64,000 nt of DNA from Gracilariopsis chorda (lineage: Eukaryota > Rhodophyta > Florideophyceae > Gracilariales > Gracilariaceae), in assembly GCA_003194525.1 (NCBI GenBank), contig NBIV01000171.1, positions 1 to 64,000 of the forward strand, written 5' to 3'. The position numbers and the translations under genes are program-made. The notes beneath the pieces are model-generated. The model worked only from the letters and a program-made list of their open reading frames with translations. It was not told where the DNA came from and searched no databases. Positions 12,630 through 25,269 of the stretch are shown here, piece after piece (positions within the stretch are counted from its first letter, which is position 1; each line of letters starts with the position of its first letter).

Positions 12630-14574
12630 TTGGTGTCAACACACAAATTTCTCCCGCTCTTCTTGCTTTGTTCTTCTTCTTTGGAATGTCTCAAGCTTAC
12701 AACGATCAATCTTCGACTCCCGTGGAATCTAAGGTGTACTATACCAGTACTGGTGCGCACCTACGGCCTGGGGTACATCTCGATCATCGCGCCACTCAGG
12801 TGTTCGTGCCTTTCCATGATCGGCGGGTCAGCCTACCGTGCTTCGTCGGTGAATACGTCCATCATTTCGCGCAGTAACTTCAGGCTGGGCGCTTTCGCGC
12901 AGTTTCCAAAACTCCCTGGAGTGAGGGCAAACGGAACCGTGAGGATTCGTATCTCGCTCATTGCCTCCACGTTCCGGTGCATCGCGATAATGATCCAAAA
13001 ACGGTGGGATACTGCGATAACCCCAACTTTAGGTGTATCAAGGAACAAGAAATGCAGTCGCGTCTGCAACTTCTTCTCCAAAAAGAATGCCTTCACCATG
13101 CGGAGCACCGTCCTGGGAGCATCTCCGATGGCCGCTCTTCTCTGTCTTTGCTTCTTTACAACCCTCACTACGACAGCCTCTATTGGTTTGACCGCAGTAA
13201 CTGGGTTACCAACTCCGTGGACGAAACCCGTATTAGGAATACCTTTGAATTCTTCTTCAGATGGCACAACACGGAATTCCATGATATACCTTCAGGTCAG
13301 CGTTCTAAATACTATGTCCCCATCACCAACTCCTGGTAGGACCATTGGTTGTCGCCTCACCTGAGCATGGTAACGGCCCTCGTCTTTGCATATCACACCT
13401 CTGAGGTACTGGATACCCACGGCTGGCTGAGGGGTTTCGTTATGTTGATTGCCACTATAGAGTTCGCTGTGGGGGCCCTTATGGCGTACCTTCAGACGGC
13501 GGACGAAGATGTCCTCTTCCATGTGCGGAGCCGTGATCGTCGCCTCTATTGAGACTAGCCACACCAGCCTACATGTGGTCGTTTAAATCCCTTTTTTGGT
13601 GGCCATGATCCGGTATATCTGCTCTTTGGGTGTCCAAAACTTTGTAAGAGGCACCACGTGGAGTGTGGACGAAGCAGAGGCTCTTTTGATTAGAATCTTC
13701 AGGTGTACTGGTCTGAAATTCCGGGTCTTCTGTGGTATGACTATGGGGAAGACAAGTTCTACCCCAACAGGCGAAGTCCGAACGGTGAGATGACAGACGT
13801 GCATATGTTGCCTTTTTCTGCCATATTTAACGGAGGGCGCCTAAGGTGCCAAGAGTTCAGTTCTCCTATTATGATCCTAAGATGGAGAGTGTGTTGATCC
13901 GCGCTTGAGTTCCGTCGCACGTTGGAGGATTAGCCATAGCCCCTGCAGTTAGTGGTGATACGTCTCCTACTTCTGCGATTGATGCTGCAGCTTCTGTCAG
14001 TGTCACTCCGGCATCGGTGCCTGCGGTCCCTGCAGTAGTAATGGATGTTTTGCCTATGGAGAAGGATGCGATAGCTTCTGCCCAAGTGGGTCCAATGCCT
14101 TCTGTTCTTTTGGCTCCTGCGGTTCCGCCCGCAGTGAGGAGTTTGCTACGGCCGGCTTCTTTCTCACTTCCGGTGTCGGCACCTGTGGCCATTTCTCTGG
14201 CTCCTCCGTCGCCTTCGCATTCGGTTGCTGGACCTACTTCTCTTATCCAGGCTAGTGCCTCTGCCCCAATGGTGGTATCCACAGCTCCTTCGGTGGTTGC
14301 TACCGCCATCGAGTCACCAGAGGGTCTGATGGCAGTCGCATTTCAAGAGTTGATGGAAGCCTGCCTGGTGGTGAGCATCAGTGCACCAGCTTCTTCCGTT
14401 CAGGCTATGCGCGAAGTTCGCAGGTGGGTGCTGGAGCTCCAGAAAGCACGTATGGATAACGATTCCCTGAGGGCGATGCGTGTCAGCCTGAAGGTGTTCA
14501 TCGATCATCAGGCCTCTGTGGCGAAGGCGCGCTTGGACGCAGAGTATGCGGTGCGCTTTGGTGGGAAACTTTAG
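12630..14574 (+). other. Antisense extra ORF region of element A (fossil)
   Basis: Between the integrase region and the 3' LTR, coding potential is on the strand opposite to gag-pol. One part contains EFHDIPSGQRSKYYVP; the last part is a proline/alanine/serine-rich stretch followed by a charged helical region ending FGGKL. Element B has a counterpart at the same place and in the same antisense sense, with EFHDMPMSQRFSLYFP. Antisense ORFs at the 3' side of pol are known in some plant Ty3/gypsy lineages of the Tat group. The product is unknown and I see no membrane or envelope signature. The region is broken in this copy. Confidence 0.55.
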
Positions 14575-15443
14575 GAGCTTACATAGCCTGCACAGAACCA
14601 GCTACTAAATTCAATAAAGTTATCCCTTAGGTGGTACAGCAGTTCCATCTAGGATGAGTGTTGAAGTGTGTCCATTATTTTCTATAGGTGTGAAAAGAAA
14701 CGAAAAGGAACTGGTAGGGTAGTAAAATTTGTGTCTCCTGTAGGTGGGGAAAGCGGGGATAGACCATTGTGGGTCCTCCTCCCCATTTCTTAAACGAAAA
14801 CGACTACCAGAAGTGGCGGTTTTGCTCCAGTTAGGCATGGTATCGCCTGAGGAAGTTCTCTGAGATGTGCTCTGGAGTATCTTTCGTATCAACTGCCTAG
14901 GTGTAGCCCTAACATCTTACGCAGTACTTGATTCCTGAACGGGTATGACGGTGCTCCACGATTTTATCCACTGCATATAGGGTCCCACCCTGGGGTGTGG
15001 AGAGTACTTCCGGGGTATCCCGCGGACTCTTGCCTAAATGAGGGGCATGCTTAGTCATGGACGGGCTATGGGGGTCCGCCGATACTACCTTCGATGAACA
15101 GGGCATGTCTGGGTTTATCAGCGGTGCTGCCTGCGTTGGGGAATGAGCGATGGGTGGCTGCTGAGGTAGCTTTTATGGCAGAGGCTCTGGTACTTCTGTC
15201 ACCCTGTCTCGTGAAATGAAGTCGCTGAGCTCGTCTACGTCGAGAGTGATCGTATTCTTCTCGGTGGCGAGGACCTTATGGGGCCCTAAGGTGTCTGGCG
15301 CCAATTTGCGGGTGACGTTGGGCGGTTCTTTTGACGTCTCCTGGGGCTTAACGAGGAAGATTTCATCCCCTTCTTTCAGGTGTGGGCCTTACTTCACCTT
15401 CAGGTCAAGATCCTGTTTCTATCTCATTTGAGAGGTTATCAGC

Positions 15444-18400
15444 TTAGCATTGGCAAGCGCGAGTGCGTTTTCGTACGGCCTGACGGTTGCCGTTTTTGAT
15501 AGAGATACCTTGGGCGCCTGAAGACCGTCCCAAACGTCCGCTGTGGCTTGCGTGGCAATCACGGCGCTTGACGAGATCCGTGACAGCACTAGGTTGAATG
15601 GTTGAATGGTGAAGTCCCTGTGCAGTGGTGCACCTGAAGGTTATAGCCATATGTAAGCGGGCCCACGTACGAGTCCCAATCCTTCTGGTGAACCGCAATA
15701 CATTGTCTTAACCGCGAGGCGATGGTCTCGTTGAACCTCTCCGCTTGGCTATTTGTCTGGGGGTGATAGGCGGTGGTAGACAGTTCTTTCATTCTCAGCA
15801 TTCCTGAGATGACGCTGAAGAGTTTCGACGCGAATTGGGGACCTTTATATTTGATAAGGTACATGTGTATCCCGTACAGATAGACCCAATTTTCTAGAAA
15901 GGCGTCGGCAATAAGCCTAGCCGTGGTGCTCGTCAGATAAATGGGCCGGGTAAGCCTCAAAAACCGGTCGGTGACAACCAGGATAGAACAGTATCCTCGC
16001 TCCGACTTCGGTAGAGGGCCCAATAGATACATGGCCACAAACTCCAAAAGACCTGAAGGAGGAAACAAGGTTAAGGGGACGCTATGCTTCCTTATTGTAC
16101 CCCTAGTGACAGAGCATGAACGGCAGCCCACCACTCTTTGAAAGCATCGTTGGCCATTTGTGGCCAATAGAAATCTTTCCTCATGGTGAAATACATACGG
16201 AAACCACCGGTGTGTCCTGCAAGGCGCAGAAAATGCTAAAGATACCGAACCCTAGCCCATAGGCTGCCCAGGACCACCTTTTGGAGTGCGCCGTAAAGGG
16301 GTGCGCGGTGCACCAAAACGCCATCCCTATCTATATAGAAGATGAATGTGGCGAGGTTCTCCTTACAGAAATGTTCCGTGCTCTGCTCCTTCAGGACTTC
16401 TTCCCTGGGTATGGGAAGTGCTTCCTTCTCCTCCTCAACTAGGGCCATCCTCTCAGAAATACCAGCATATTTTCCACTGGGGTTACTAAATTCCACGGAA
16501 TCTCCTGCAGGTTTGCTTCCTTTCTCCGTGCAACATAGGGTGAGGCACGGAACTGTGTCCTCGAAGGGAGTTGTATCTGCCCCATCGGTGAATATACCGG
16601 ACAGAGCGTCTGCTGCCTGGTGTTTTACGCCTAAGTGGGGCACAATATCGAACTCGTACTCCTGCAAGCGCAACATCCAACATTTTAGGCGCCCGAACGC
16701 GTCCGTTAAGGACAATATCCACTTCAGTGGACCATGACCAGTCCTCAAATTGATGCGCGTACCCTCCAAATATGGGCGCAGTAGTAGTACTGCCCACATA
16801 ATAGCGAGACATTCCCGCTAGGAGGTGGAGTAGTTCCACTCCGCCTGGAAGAGGCTAAGACTCCAGTATGTTTTGAACTGCAGTCCACGTTCCAGTTGTT
16901 CCTGTAGGAGAGCGCATCCCACCTGGTACCTGCAAACGTCCGTATCCAGCACAATGTGCCCGTGCTGTTCCGGTAGAACCAATATCGGAGATTCAATCAG
17001 CTTTCTCTTCAGAATGTGGAAAGCTTCATACCCTTCGTCCGTCAAGGTGCCAATTTGCGTCGGTTTATTTTTCTCCAAAAGGCGGTTCAATGGGGACGCT
17101 ATTCGGGAGAAGTAAGGGAAAAACCTGTGGAAGACATTGCACAAACCTAGGGAATAACGTCATTCCGTATGAGCTGTGGGTGGTTTGGCTTCTTTGATGG
17201 CGTCCTGGGTCTTGCTTGATACCTGTAGGCAACCGGGGAGCACTAAGTGTCCCAGGTAATCCGAAGAGGACTAGAAGAAGAAACACATTTCTCACTTCAG
17301 AGTTAGGCCTGCATCCTTCAGGAGTTGTAGGATGTGTCTCACATGCGCGAAGTGCCCTTCCACGGTGCACGAGTAGATAATGACGTCTTCAATGTATACC
17401 AGACCGTATTGCTACTTCTCCTTTGACAAGATTATGTCCACTGCTCGCTGGAATGTGGCAAGGCGTTTTTCAATCCGGCATCCTTAGGAATCTGAATATG
17501 TCACAGTGGTTTGTTAACGTTGTTTTGTCCTTATTGGCGTCGTCCATGTCGATTTGCCAGTGTCCACTATTAGCTTCCAGAGTAGAGAATACCGACGCAT
17601 CGCCTAGGAAGTCGATACATTCATCCACGTGGGGTATCGGGTAGGAATCCCGCACAGCTTCCTCATTCAGGCACCTGCAATCGATACATAACCTCAGAGA
17701 TCCATCGTTCTTCTTCGTAAACACCACCAGGAAGCATTCCGAGGTGGACGGCTCAATGATGCCCTTTCCCAACATTCGTTGGATCTCGTCACGCTCTAAA
17801 TCACGTGCATGTGGTCTCGCTCTCCTTGGGAGTTGATGTACCGGTCTCGCGTCAGGTGTTAACTGGATCCAGTGCTTGGTCAAGCTCACTTGGCCCAAAC
17901 AGCTGGACCATATATTTTCAAAGGCAGGTAACATTTCTATTATCCTTCGGTGATATTTCATGAATTCTTCTCCAGTTTTGAGCTTCTCCTGCCATGGGGC
18001 AGGGGGTGTCTCCTTAGGAGGCGACAGTGAAGAATCTGTAACCATTCCAGTAACAGTGTCCTATACAGCGAGGTATTCCTTTGGCGGGATCTGAGCCAGT
18101 CCTGTAGGAGCGGCCAAAGCTATCCCCATTACGGTGCCCTTGTGGAGCCTTAAAGGAGACTCCCTAAGGTTGGCAACGACAATCTGGAAAGGGATGGTTT
18201 GCACTATTTCCATAACACCATTCGCCATCATGGAGTGTTGCCTCGTAGTAAGTTGAGGGCTACCCTGGACGAAGGACAAACATGAGAAGGATGATTGCAC
18301 CCAGACTTTGGTCTGGCTACTCGCGGGTATCTGAACAATTTTCACCACGTCGAATTTGTTCGACTGCGTATCCTTTTGGAATTCTACCCACTTGACGCGC

Positions 18401-18880
18401 ATTTGCGTGAGGTTCTGGAGATGCGGACACAATAACTACAGGAGCGGCATTATGAAATGTCATCTTCCACAGGCGTGCGTAGATGGCACGCACATACCGG
18501 TACACAAAAGAAGTCCCCAGTATGCAGCGTGCGGCCACGTTTGTCACCACCAGGAACCACACTCTCACCTTTAAGGATCTGACACGGAGATATAAAGGCA
18601 GAGCCCCGGGGATGTGTAACGTTCTTTGCAAGGCATCGCGCACCGTTGGTATGTTTTCCGTCCTTAAGGAGTTCAGGGCCGACCTGGGGTTCATGTCGAC
18701 ATGTGCCAGGTTTGGACCGGTGCCTGTGTCCAAGATTGCACGTGCCGTGATTGATGCGAGAGGAGAGCATCCTAACGAAATAAATACTTTATAGTTCTCG
18801 CGTCGAAGCAGATATATTGATTCCTTGAAGGTAGTGGATGAGTCCGCTGAAAATTGGGGGTCTGCCAATTCCATTTCCAC
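15444..18880 (-). other. pol region of element A (protease, RT, RNase H, integrase; fossil)
   Basis: Protease, reverse transcriptase, RNase H and integrase similarities follow each other on the minus strand in the Ty3/gypsy order. The protease has DTGTGPN in place of the usual DTG(A/S). The reverse transcriptase region carries LCIDCRCLNEEAVRDSYPIP, and the integrase catalytic region ends with AYHPQTNSQAERFNE. The set is decayed. Confidence 0.85.
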
Positions 18881-19399
18881 TTGGCATACGGGTTCCTCCT
18901 TTCCTAAAAGCGACTTTTGTTGGACTCACGCTTGACGGAATAGAGCAACGCGGAGCCTCTACGCGCGATTCTGAGAGCTTCTCTGAGTGGAGGGTGTCGG
19001 AGTTGCAGTCACTGCGTTTGATTGCAGCGGTGCAACCGGGTCACAGAGTTCCCTTGCAAGGTGATAGGTGCTGCAGCCGGAGCAGCCGGTCCCTGCATGG
19101 GTGGTGCCGGGAATGCTTGAGCGGCTTGCCCCAGTCTGGTGCGGTATCCTATAACGACCTTTAGTGGAACGGAAGTCACCATAGGCGGTATGTTAACTAA
19201 CATTCTCCGAGTAGCTGTACTTTACTGCCTGGAAATTCTTCTCCCTTTCCAGAAGGATAGCAGCCCTCATAGCTGGGGTGAGAGTAGTGCAGTGAATTGG
19301 TTTAGAGAACAAACACAACCCTACAAGGTGGTGGGTAACTTCGAGAACTTGCAAAGCGGACGTTCCTAAAGGATCCCGCTGAGGTCTATGATGTGGGTG

Positions 19400-21264
19400 A
19401 CGACGGTGTCCGTGAACGGGACTGTGCCCCTTGAAGTGACGCAAAGCGGAGAGCGAGGGCGTTTTACTCCTGTTCAATCGTTAGATCTTCGTCTCCTGAG
19501 GTGCTGATGTGCAACCTAAAGGCCGTAGCCGTCAGATTTCGTAAGGCAGAGGGTTTGTCTGAAAGTGGAGCATGGCCCTGCCCTGCAGCGCAGTGGGTAA
19601 CCCCATAGGATTCGGCAAACCGCAATAACTTCAAATATGTGGTCCGAGGAGGCGTGGTAAAATAGTTGCGCACCCTCGCTCGTATCGAAGAGAGGAGTCG
19701 CTCGATGAACTGAGAATTTAACCGTCATTCGGAGTACGTGTTTCCGCACCTTAAAGCCTTGCTCCAAAGTTTCTTGTAAAACGCCGTTTTGGTCATTCCC
19801 GTGCTCTGCCGGTAGGAAGTCACGTCAGCGTTCACATTTGTAATCATTTCGTCTGTGGCGTACCGTTTGAGAAGGAAGTTGACCCCCTCGGGCTACGCAT
19901 CAAGAGTTCTGCTCCAGGATCATCCACAATTGCCGTTTCCACTATGAGGCAGGGTTGCACGAGGGAGTTCGCTTTCCCAGTGAGGTGGAACTGAAAGCAC
20001 CACATGGCGGTACATTCATGCACGCTGTTGGTGTTAGACGCCGAAGGGAAGCGTGTAAAGACGTTCAGCACTGAGATGGGGTCTTTGCCTGAAAAGGTGT
20101 ATTGCTTCATTTGAATATCCATTCGGCGCTGAATCTTCGTAAGTCGTTTAGCGACCGACCTTTCGTAAAACAAGGCCCGATCATTCAACCTCTATGTTTC
20201 GTAATCTGCCTCCTTGGCGAGTCGATCGTATAACGGGACGATATTCCTAACCCTCGGTCGTTTATTTTTCATGTCCTCTGAGTCGGAGCTGTTCTCGGAG
20301 TCGGAGGCCGTACTACTCTCCAAATCGGGGTGTCTTCTATTTCTTCTCCTGTCCCTCATTTTCTGCTTCGTCTTTCCTGAGTGGTGTCTGGGGGTCTGAC
20401 TTGGACCCTATTATCACGATTTACCAACGTAGAATTCTGTCCTCCTCTCCGAAGGTGAATTTTCTCGCGACCGTTATCCTGCCCTCCTCCGTTGGTTTTC
20501 ATGTTCAAATGGTTCATAGCGGTGTTCCTAAGGCTTCCCTGTTTCTTTGCAGCGATATCCTGTCCTTTTCTGGCACAATGAATGGCAGTAACCTGTCCTT
20601 TTGTGCCCGTGGTTACCTCAGATGTTGATAGAGGGAACCTCTCCGGTACGGAAGATGCACTTTGAACCGAGGCTACTACCGGTTGTAGCTGCATGGTTTG
20701 GGAGCAAACCTCCGCTCGAATAACATCAGAAGTCACCTCTAGGAAAGCATTCAAATCCAAGAAGGCGTCTGCCGCGCGGTGAGCACGTTCGATCGCAATC
20801 TCCTTCAGTACGGCGTGGTGGAGGGATCCAAGATGCGCCTCCACACCTGTAGGAATCCGTTCTGCGAGCTCTCGCGGGAGCCAATCGGTGAGGCGTAGGG
20901 CCATGAACTGGATAAGTGTATGGGATTCTATTGCGCAATGGGCCTGGATCTCTTGAGGCGGTGGCGGTTGTAGCGCCGTCGGGGTTTCTTCAACTTTCAC
21001 AGCGGCATTCTCCTGAGGCGTGGTGGGGTTATCCGATTTTCTCGGGTCATACAGTCTCCTTAAACATTGTTGGAACTGGTCGACACTGGAGCCGGCTTTC
21101 CGCAGGAGACGTTCAGGATCATCCAGCATGGCGGTGGCTCCTTGAGAGGCGCTGCACTTGCTGCATCCACCCTGGGAGCCTGGTGCCTGAGGAGCCTTAC
21201 AGGGGTTTCCAGAGTAACTTCGTCGGCGTCCACAGAAGAGTAGGTCAGAATGATTTGCTTCCAC
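19400..21264 (-). other. gag-like region of element A (fossil)
   Basis: A 302-codon stretch near the 5' LTR, rich in Q, P and charged residues, lies where gag is expected. It has a C-terminal basic tail (DTTQERRSRK). I see no CCHC zinc knuckle. Further weakly coding sequence links it to the protease region. Assignment as gag rests on position and on rough similarity to the corresponding region of element B. Confidence 0.5.
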
Positions 21265-21563
21265 TTCGGAATAAGCTTAATGAAGGATTCTACTACAAGG
21301 GGGGTCCAGTGGGTGCGATTGTAGCACTTTTCTGTCGCGCTCCGCTAGATAAACCTTAGGGAACAAAGCTTCTAGGTGAAGAGACTAGTTGTGGTACAGC
21401 CAGTGATGAGCACAACTTCCATAATATAGACTTTTAGATTTGGCCTAAGAGATGAGTTCCAATAGGTGGTGGTCTCCTTAATGTAGTAGCTGCAACCAGG
21501 GGGATTTTGAAAGGAGATTCGCAAGCATCAAGCGAAAAGCGAGCTCACTGGGTAGAAGGTCAT

Positions 21564-21953
21564 CCTACAGGCGCTGCTATAGGATGCGCTGGGTATCTGC
21601 GACTTAGAAACCACACCTAGAGGATGACAGAATAGTGTACCTGAAGATAGGTATCACGAGGTTGATCCAGACGAGTTAGAACAAGCCTCGAGGGTGCATT
21701 GTTTACTTCCCTGGCGGTAGAGCTCCAGCGCCGCACTATATACAGTGCCAAGAGCTGACCTCGACGGAAACTGTCTACTGTACCTTATAAAAATCCAAGT
21801 TAGGTTATTCTACCTAATCGAATTACAGTCCGCTGAAACGATTCCTCTGGATTGGTGTGCTACGTGGCACCAGTGAGGAAATACAGATACTCCGTTAGGA
21901 ATCTTCCGTAATAGCCCATCCTTAGGAGCGTATATAGTACCCACTCTACTACA
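21564..21953 (-). repeat. 5' LTR of element A
   Basis: A 390-base copy of the repeat at 11747-12136, same orientation and same length, differing at roughly 50 positions. Its outer end (TACTACA on the plus strand) directly abuts the decayed Harbinger transposase at the right, so element A probably landed in or next to that older element. Confidence 0.85.
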
Positions 21954-21955
21954 AA

Positions 21956-22860
21956 AAGAAGCATAGAACCACTCCCAAACACCGACTATGTGCCTGTCGA
22001 TAGGCATCTGTCGAGCCAAAAGCGTTGCAGTATAGTCACGAAGCAAAGACAGTTCCGAGGGTTGTTTGTAGTAACGCCCAGCATTTGTGATGATTTAGGG
22101 AACTTGCTGATGAAACACATTCCCTACAACTGCCTGCCACCTCACTTACTTTGGCGAGTTTTGTTCTTACAATGGTATCCAACCGATTCCTTTCTGAAAA
22201 CAACATCTATCGCTGACGAACAGACTATAGGAGTCTGGCTAAGGGTTTTCGTTGAAATGCTCTAAACTGTGGAAGTGGTAAACACTGGGAACATTTTTAA
22301 CATTGTCTTCCACCAGCAAATGCTTTAGATATCTTGAAACAAATGGTTCTGAAGTCAATCAACCTAGAAAACCTGTGTGTTTATGTGTAGATTTTACCGA
22401 TTGTCCTGTAGAACAACCACAATCGCATCAGTTTGACTCAAAGTTTTCGGCATACAACTTCAAGTCTGCTGGCTTAGGGAATTAAGGAATGAAATCTGTT
22501 CATTGTGATAGTACTATCTGGATTAACGAACAACTCACCTTTGATGATTTTCCGGACCACAACCTATTTTCAGAACCTCTGAAAACTCCTTGCCGCTCAC
22601 TGAAAATGGTATTGCCGATGATGGAGACAATTATAAAAAACGTATAACGCCTTCAAAGGTACCTGATGTGCATTTTTCCTCAAGTTAATCATTGCGTGCA
22701 AGGCATGAGACATTAGATAGAAGGTTTAAAAACTTTTATGCTCTCCAATATAGATTTAGACTATATCTTTTCCTCTCATTCTTATCGTTTCATTATTATA
22801 GATTTATACTTCAACCTGAATTTCTTAATATGGAGCCATTGTTAAATATGTACAGGTGAG
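21956..22860 (+). mobile_element. PIF/Harbinger-type transposase remnant 1 (DDE_4 family)
   Basis: Conceptual translation in shifting frames gives the typical blocks of a Harbinger DDE nuclease: QFRGLFVVTPSICDDLGNLL, LPPHLLWRVLFLQWYPTD, DEQTIGVWLRVFVEML, VDFTDCPVEQP (first catalytic Asp in the usual D-G-T-D-C-P-I setting, Gly changed to Phe here), KFSAYNFKSAGLGN, then about 50 codons later RARHETLDRRFKNFYALQYR and the C-terminal PEFLNMEPLL. The frame changes near 22265 and carries stops near 22480-22520 and 22685, so it is dead. It begins right after the LTR of element A, and the N terminus may have been separated by that insertion. I cannot define terminal inverted repeats. Confidence 0.7.
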
Positions 22861-23900
22861 GAACACGCAACCGTAGTGAAAATTGTACTAAATTTTAACC
22901 ATTTGAGTGTTCTTAAGATCTGGTGCTTCGTTTGATCATTACTGTATTGGAGGAATAATTGCGTATCAGCTGAAGCACAATAATACCAATTAATATGAGA
23001 ACAGCTTTTAAACTTCTTTCTGTTGCAATAGCGTTTATTATTAGGGCATGTTAAACGCTTTTTGGCCATCTTGGTAATGACATATATCCTCAAAGTTTGG
23101 GAAAGATGTAGAGTACAAGAACTCCATCAGCACTCCTTATATTTGCAATTTTCTTCTGCTTTTATTTTCGATTTCGATTGGGTACAAACCTAAACAAAGG
23201 CTGACATCAGAGTAACGTACAAATCGGAGTTGTTGTAGAAGAGCTTTTTGCTAAAATAATTTAACGTAAATGTGCTCTTTTGAATAATCTGCCACGTTTT
23301 ACTGTTATAATAAGTTAGATTAAAATGTACTTCGCGCTTGTACTAAGTATCATACGCAGAATCAAAACTCTATTGCTGAATGAGGATGAATGCTGATGTG
23401 AGTTGAAATCCGGGCACACTGACAATGAAATATGTTCTGTTTTGGAGTTGACAGGGTGTACCTTTTGTGTGATTGTGTTGTTTGTGTCGCGATGTCTTGT
23501 TTCCCTAGAAAAACCAAGTTCTTCTTGTTTCATACCTGTAAAATCTCAACAGTAATACTTGTTGAAACTCCTGGTCTATGCCGTAAAATATAAGTATCAA
23601 AGAAACGTGCTTTCGGACTTGAGAGCATTGTATTGCAGAGGGAGGCCTCTGGTGTAAAAGAAAGGTAATTAACGTGTTGCAAGTTTGATACTACTTCGTC
23701 TCTAGCAGAGCAGGCCAGTTTTTGGATATTTATTTGTATTTACCCTCAAATAGGGCTTGTAGTTTAGATTGGTTGCACTTTGACATACGTCTAGCCTATA
23801 GCGTCACGTGACCATAATGTACTAAGAGTAAAAGACATTCTAGCTTGTAGTACTTACTACTTTGCTATATTCGCCGCGTGTTACGATGAAGACGTTCTCC
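22861..23900. other. AT-rich stretch without recognisable genes
   Basis: This kilobase is richer in A and T than the flanking blocks and holds only short chance frames. It follows the Harbinger transposase and probably is the non-coding or decayed remainder of that element or of neighbouring repeats. Confidence 0.5.
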
Positions 23901-23923
23901 TCGAAACTTTTATAGCTGAGAAT

Positions 23924-24549
23924 TTGCAAAGCTCATCAAAGCAATGGTTCAAGAGATTGTCGACGATAACCATGATGTGCATCTTACAGGCGGAGAGCGA
24001 TTATTTGCTTCTCGATGGAGCCTCGGTGAAGAAAAATAGAGTAAATGTATGGCACCAGACATTTCTTATTCAGATCGCGAAGTCCGAAGGAGAAGAGAGT
24101 CAAGATTTTTGTGGTGGCGTTAGAGAGTCCATTCCACTGCACACGCCATTCGAAGGATCCACAAAGGATTTCGATTGCAATTTTTGACAGTATTCGTCCT
24201 TGGTTGAAATCTGCTGGCAGCCCCGAAGTTCATCTGAGAGAAAATGTTAGCTTGTGCAACTTGGTTCGGAGCCTCATCGATGAGTTGGAAAGGGGTGGCG
24301 TCCGAAACCATGGTTCGATTAAGCAAACAATTGGTCATATTTTGTCTTCAGAAAGAAGATAAGAGCGCCAAACGAAGAGAAGAATGGACAGATGAGTCTT
24401 TTTCTAAGAGTTTCGTCCAGCATGTTGCTAGGAATGGTGAGATCTTTAGCGGAGAGCCTGATTATAGTTCGAACAGGAGGCCGTTTACCTTGTCGGAGGC
24501 TGATATGAAGTCTTGCTCGCACTCTGGGTTTAACTCGTATGGCTGTTAA
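23924..24549 (+). pseudogene. Unidentified broken ORF
   Basis: Three overlapping plus-strand frames appear to form one protein-like sequence of about 200 residues with two frame changes, near 24120-24190 and near 24350. Visible pieces include DYLLLDGASVKKNRVNVWHQ, WLKSAGSPEVHLRENVSLCN and REEWTDESFSKSFVQHVARN. I do not recognise a family. It is hydrophilic and without membrane segments. Its position between a Harbinger remnant and a gypsy element suggests either a decayed transposon accessory ORF or a host gene fragment. Confidence 0.35.
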
Positions 24550-24737
24550 TCCTTGAATAGTGTTATATTTTGGTTACTATACACATTCCAATGAGTATAG
24601 TTGTCTCTAGCATTGGTTGCAAGGTGCTCGAATTTTATAGCTCTACTCTATCTGGTATTCTGAAGGATAGGGTACCCAATCGCCATGTCTAACTGACGCT
24701 AAAGCCCAGTGTACTTCTTTTTGTCATGTTGTCAATA

Positions 24738-25130
24738 TGATACTAGAGGAGAATGACCATTGGGCAGGGAGGGAATATGAAAGAATCATGGGTCTGAGAT
24801 GACAGAATTCGGAACATTTCTGACCAAATCGTTCCATGTTGCCAAGCTGGGTGCTGATGGAGGAGATACCATAGGACAATATGATTGCCAAGTTATTTTG
24901 GCCGTGGATTTGATTATGTAGTAATTTTATTTATTTTTTAGGAAAGCTTCCGGAGGTCAGAGCGCCTTGTCAACCATATTGGTTGGCTCGAGTGCTGCTG
25001 ATCTCCGAAAGGTAGAGGCAAGCACCATTTAATTCTTCTTGCCACTGTATGCAGCTAGGAGACGCTAAGGGCCTCCAAGCCATCGCTATCATTCTCCTGA
25101 CCTACAGGGAGTAGAGATAGCGCCCGGCCA
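24738..25130 (+). repeat. 5' LTR of element B (boundaries approximate)
   Basis: This stretch is matched by 34610-35001 in the same orientation. Shared landmarks are CCATTGGGCAGGGAGGGAAT against CCATTTGGCTGGGAGGGAAT, the TATGTAGTAAT segment, the run before TTTTTTAG, and the GTCAACCATAT(A/T)GGTTGG block. Divergence is high, with small indels. The start and end are inferred from the better-marked right copy. Confidence 0.7.
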
Positions 25131-25269
25131 TTGTGCCTCACTGCCGGTTAGTGCTTGCGTCACCAGTATATCCAGTGGAGTGTCACCCCAGTCCCTGGCT
25201 CTCTGTGGTTACTACCCTTCAGTAGACTAGAATTACAGTTACCTAAGGGACGTTGTACTTTACTGCAAC

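Larger units (their letters stand above)
11747..21953 (-). mobile_element. Ty3/gypsy LTR retrotransposon A, old, with antisense extra ORF
   Basis: The element lies on the minus strand between two 390-base direct LTRs. Parts in element order are: 5' LTR at the right end, gag-like region about 21.3-19.4 kb, aspartic protease about 18.9-18.3 kb (ILDTGTGPN), reverse transcriptase about 18.05-17.0 kb (YPIPHVDECIDFLGD), RNase H about 17.0-16.3 kb, integrase about 16.2-15.4 kb (HPQTNSQAERFN), a 3-kb 3' region carrying a plus-strand extra ORF, polypurine tract and 3' LTR. This order is that of Ty3/gypsy. The element is broken, with around ten breaks. LTRs are roughly 87% identical by eye, so the insertion is old. 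I see no clear target duplication. Confidence 0.85.

Noticed and set aside
14017-14309. Minus-strand frame (13869-14309) overlapping the antisense ORF of element A
   Set aside because: It is an Ala/Gly/Thr-rich complement of the Pro/Ala/Ser-rich plus-strand frame, which has the better-structured continuation.
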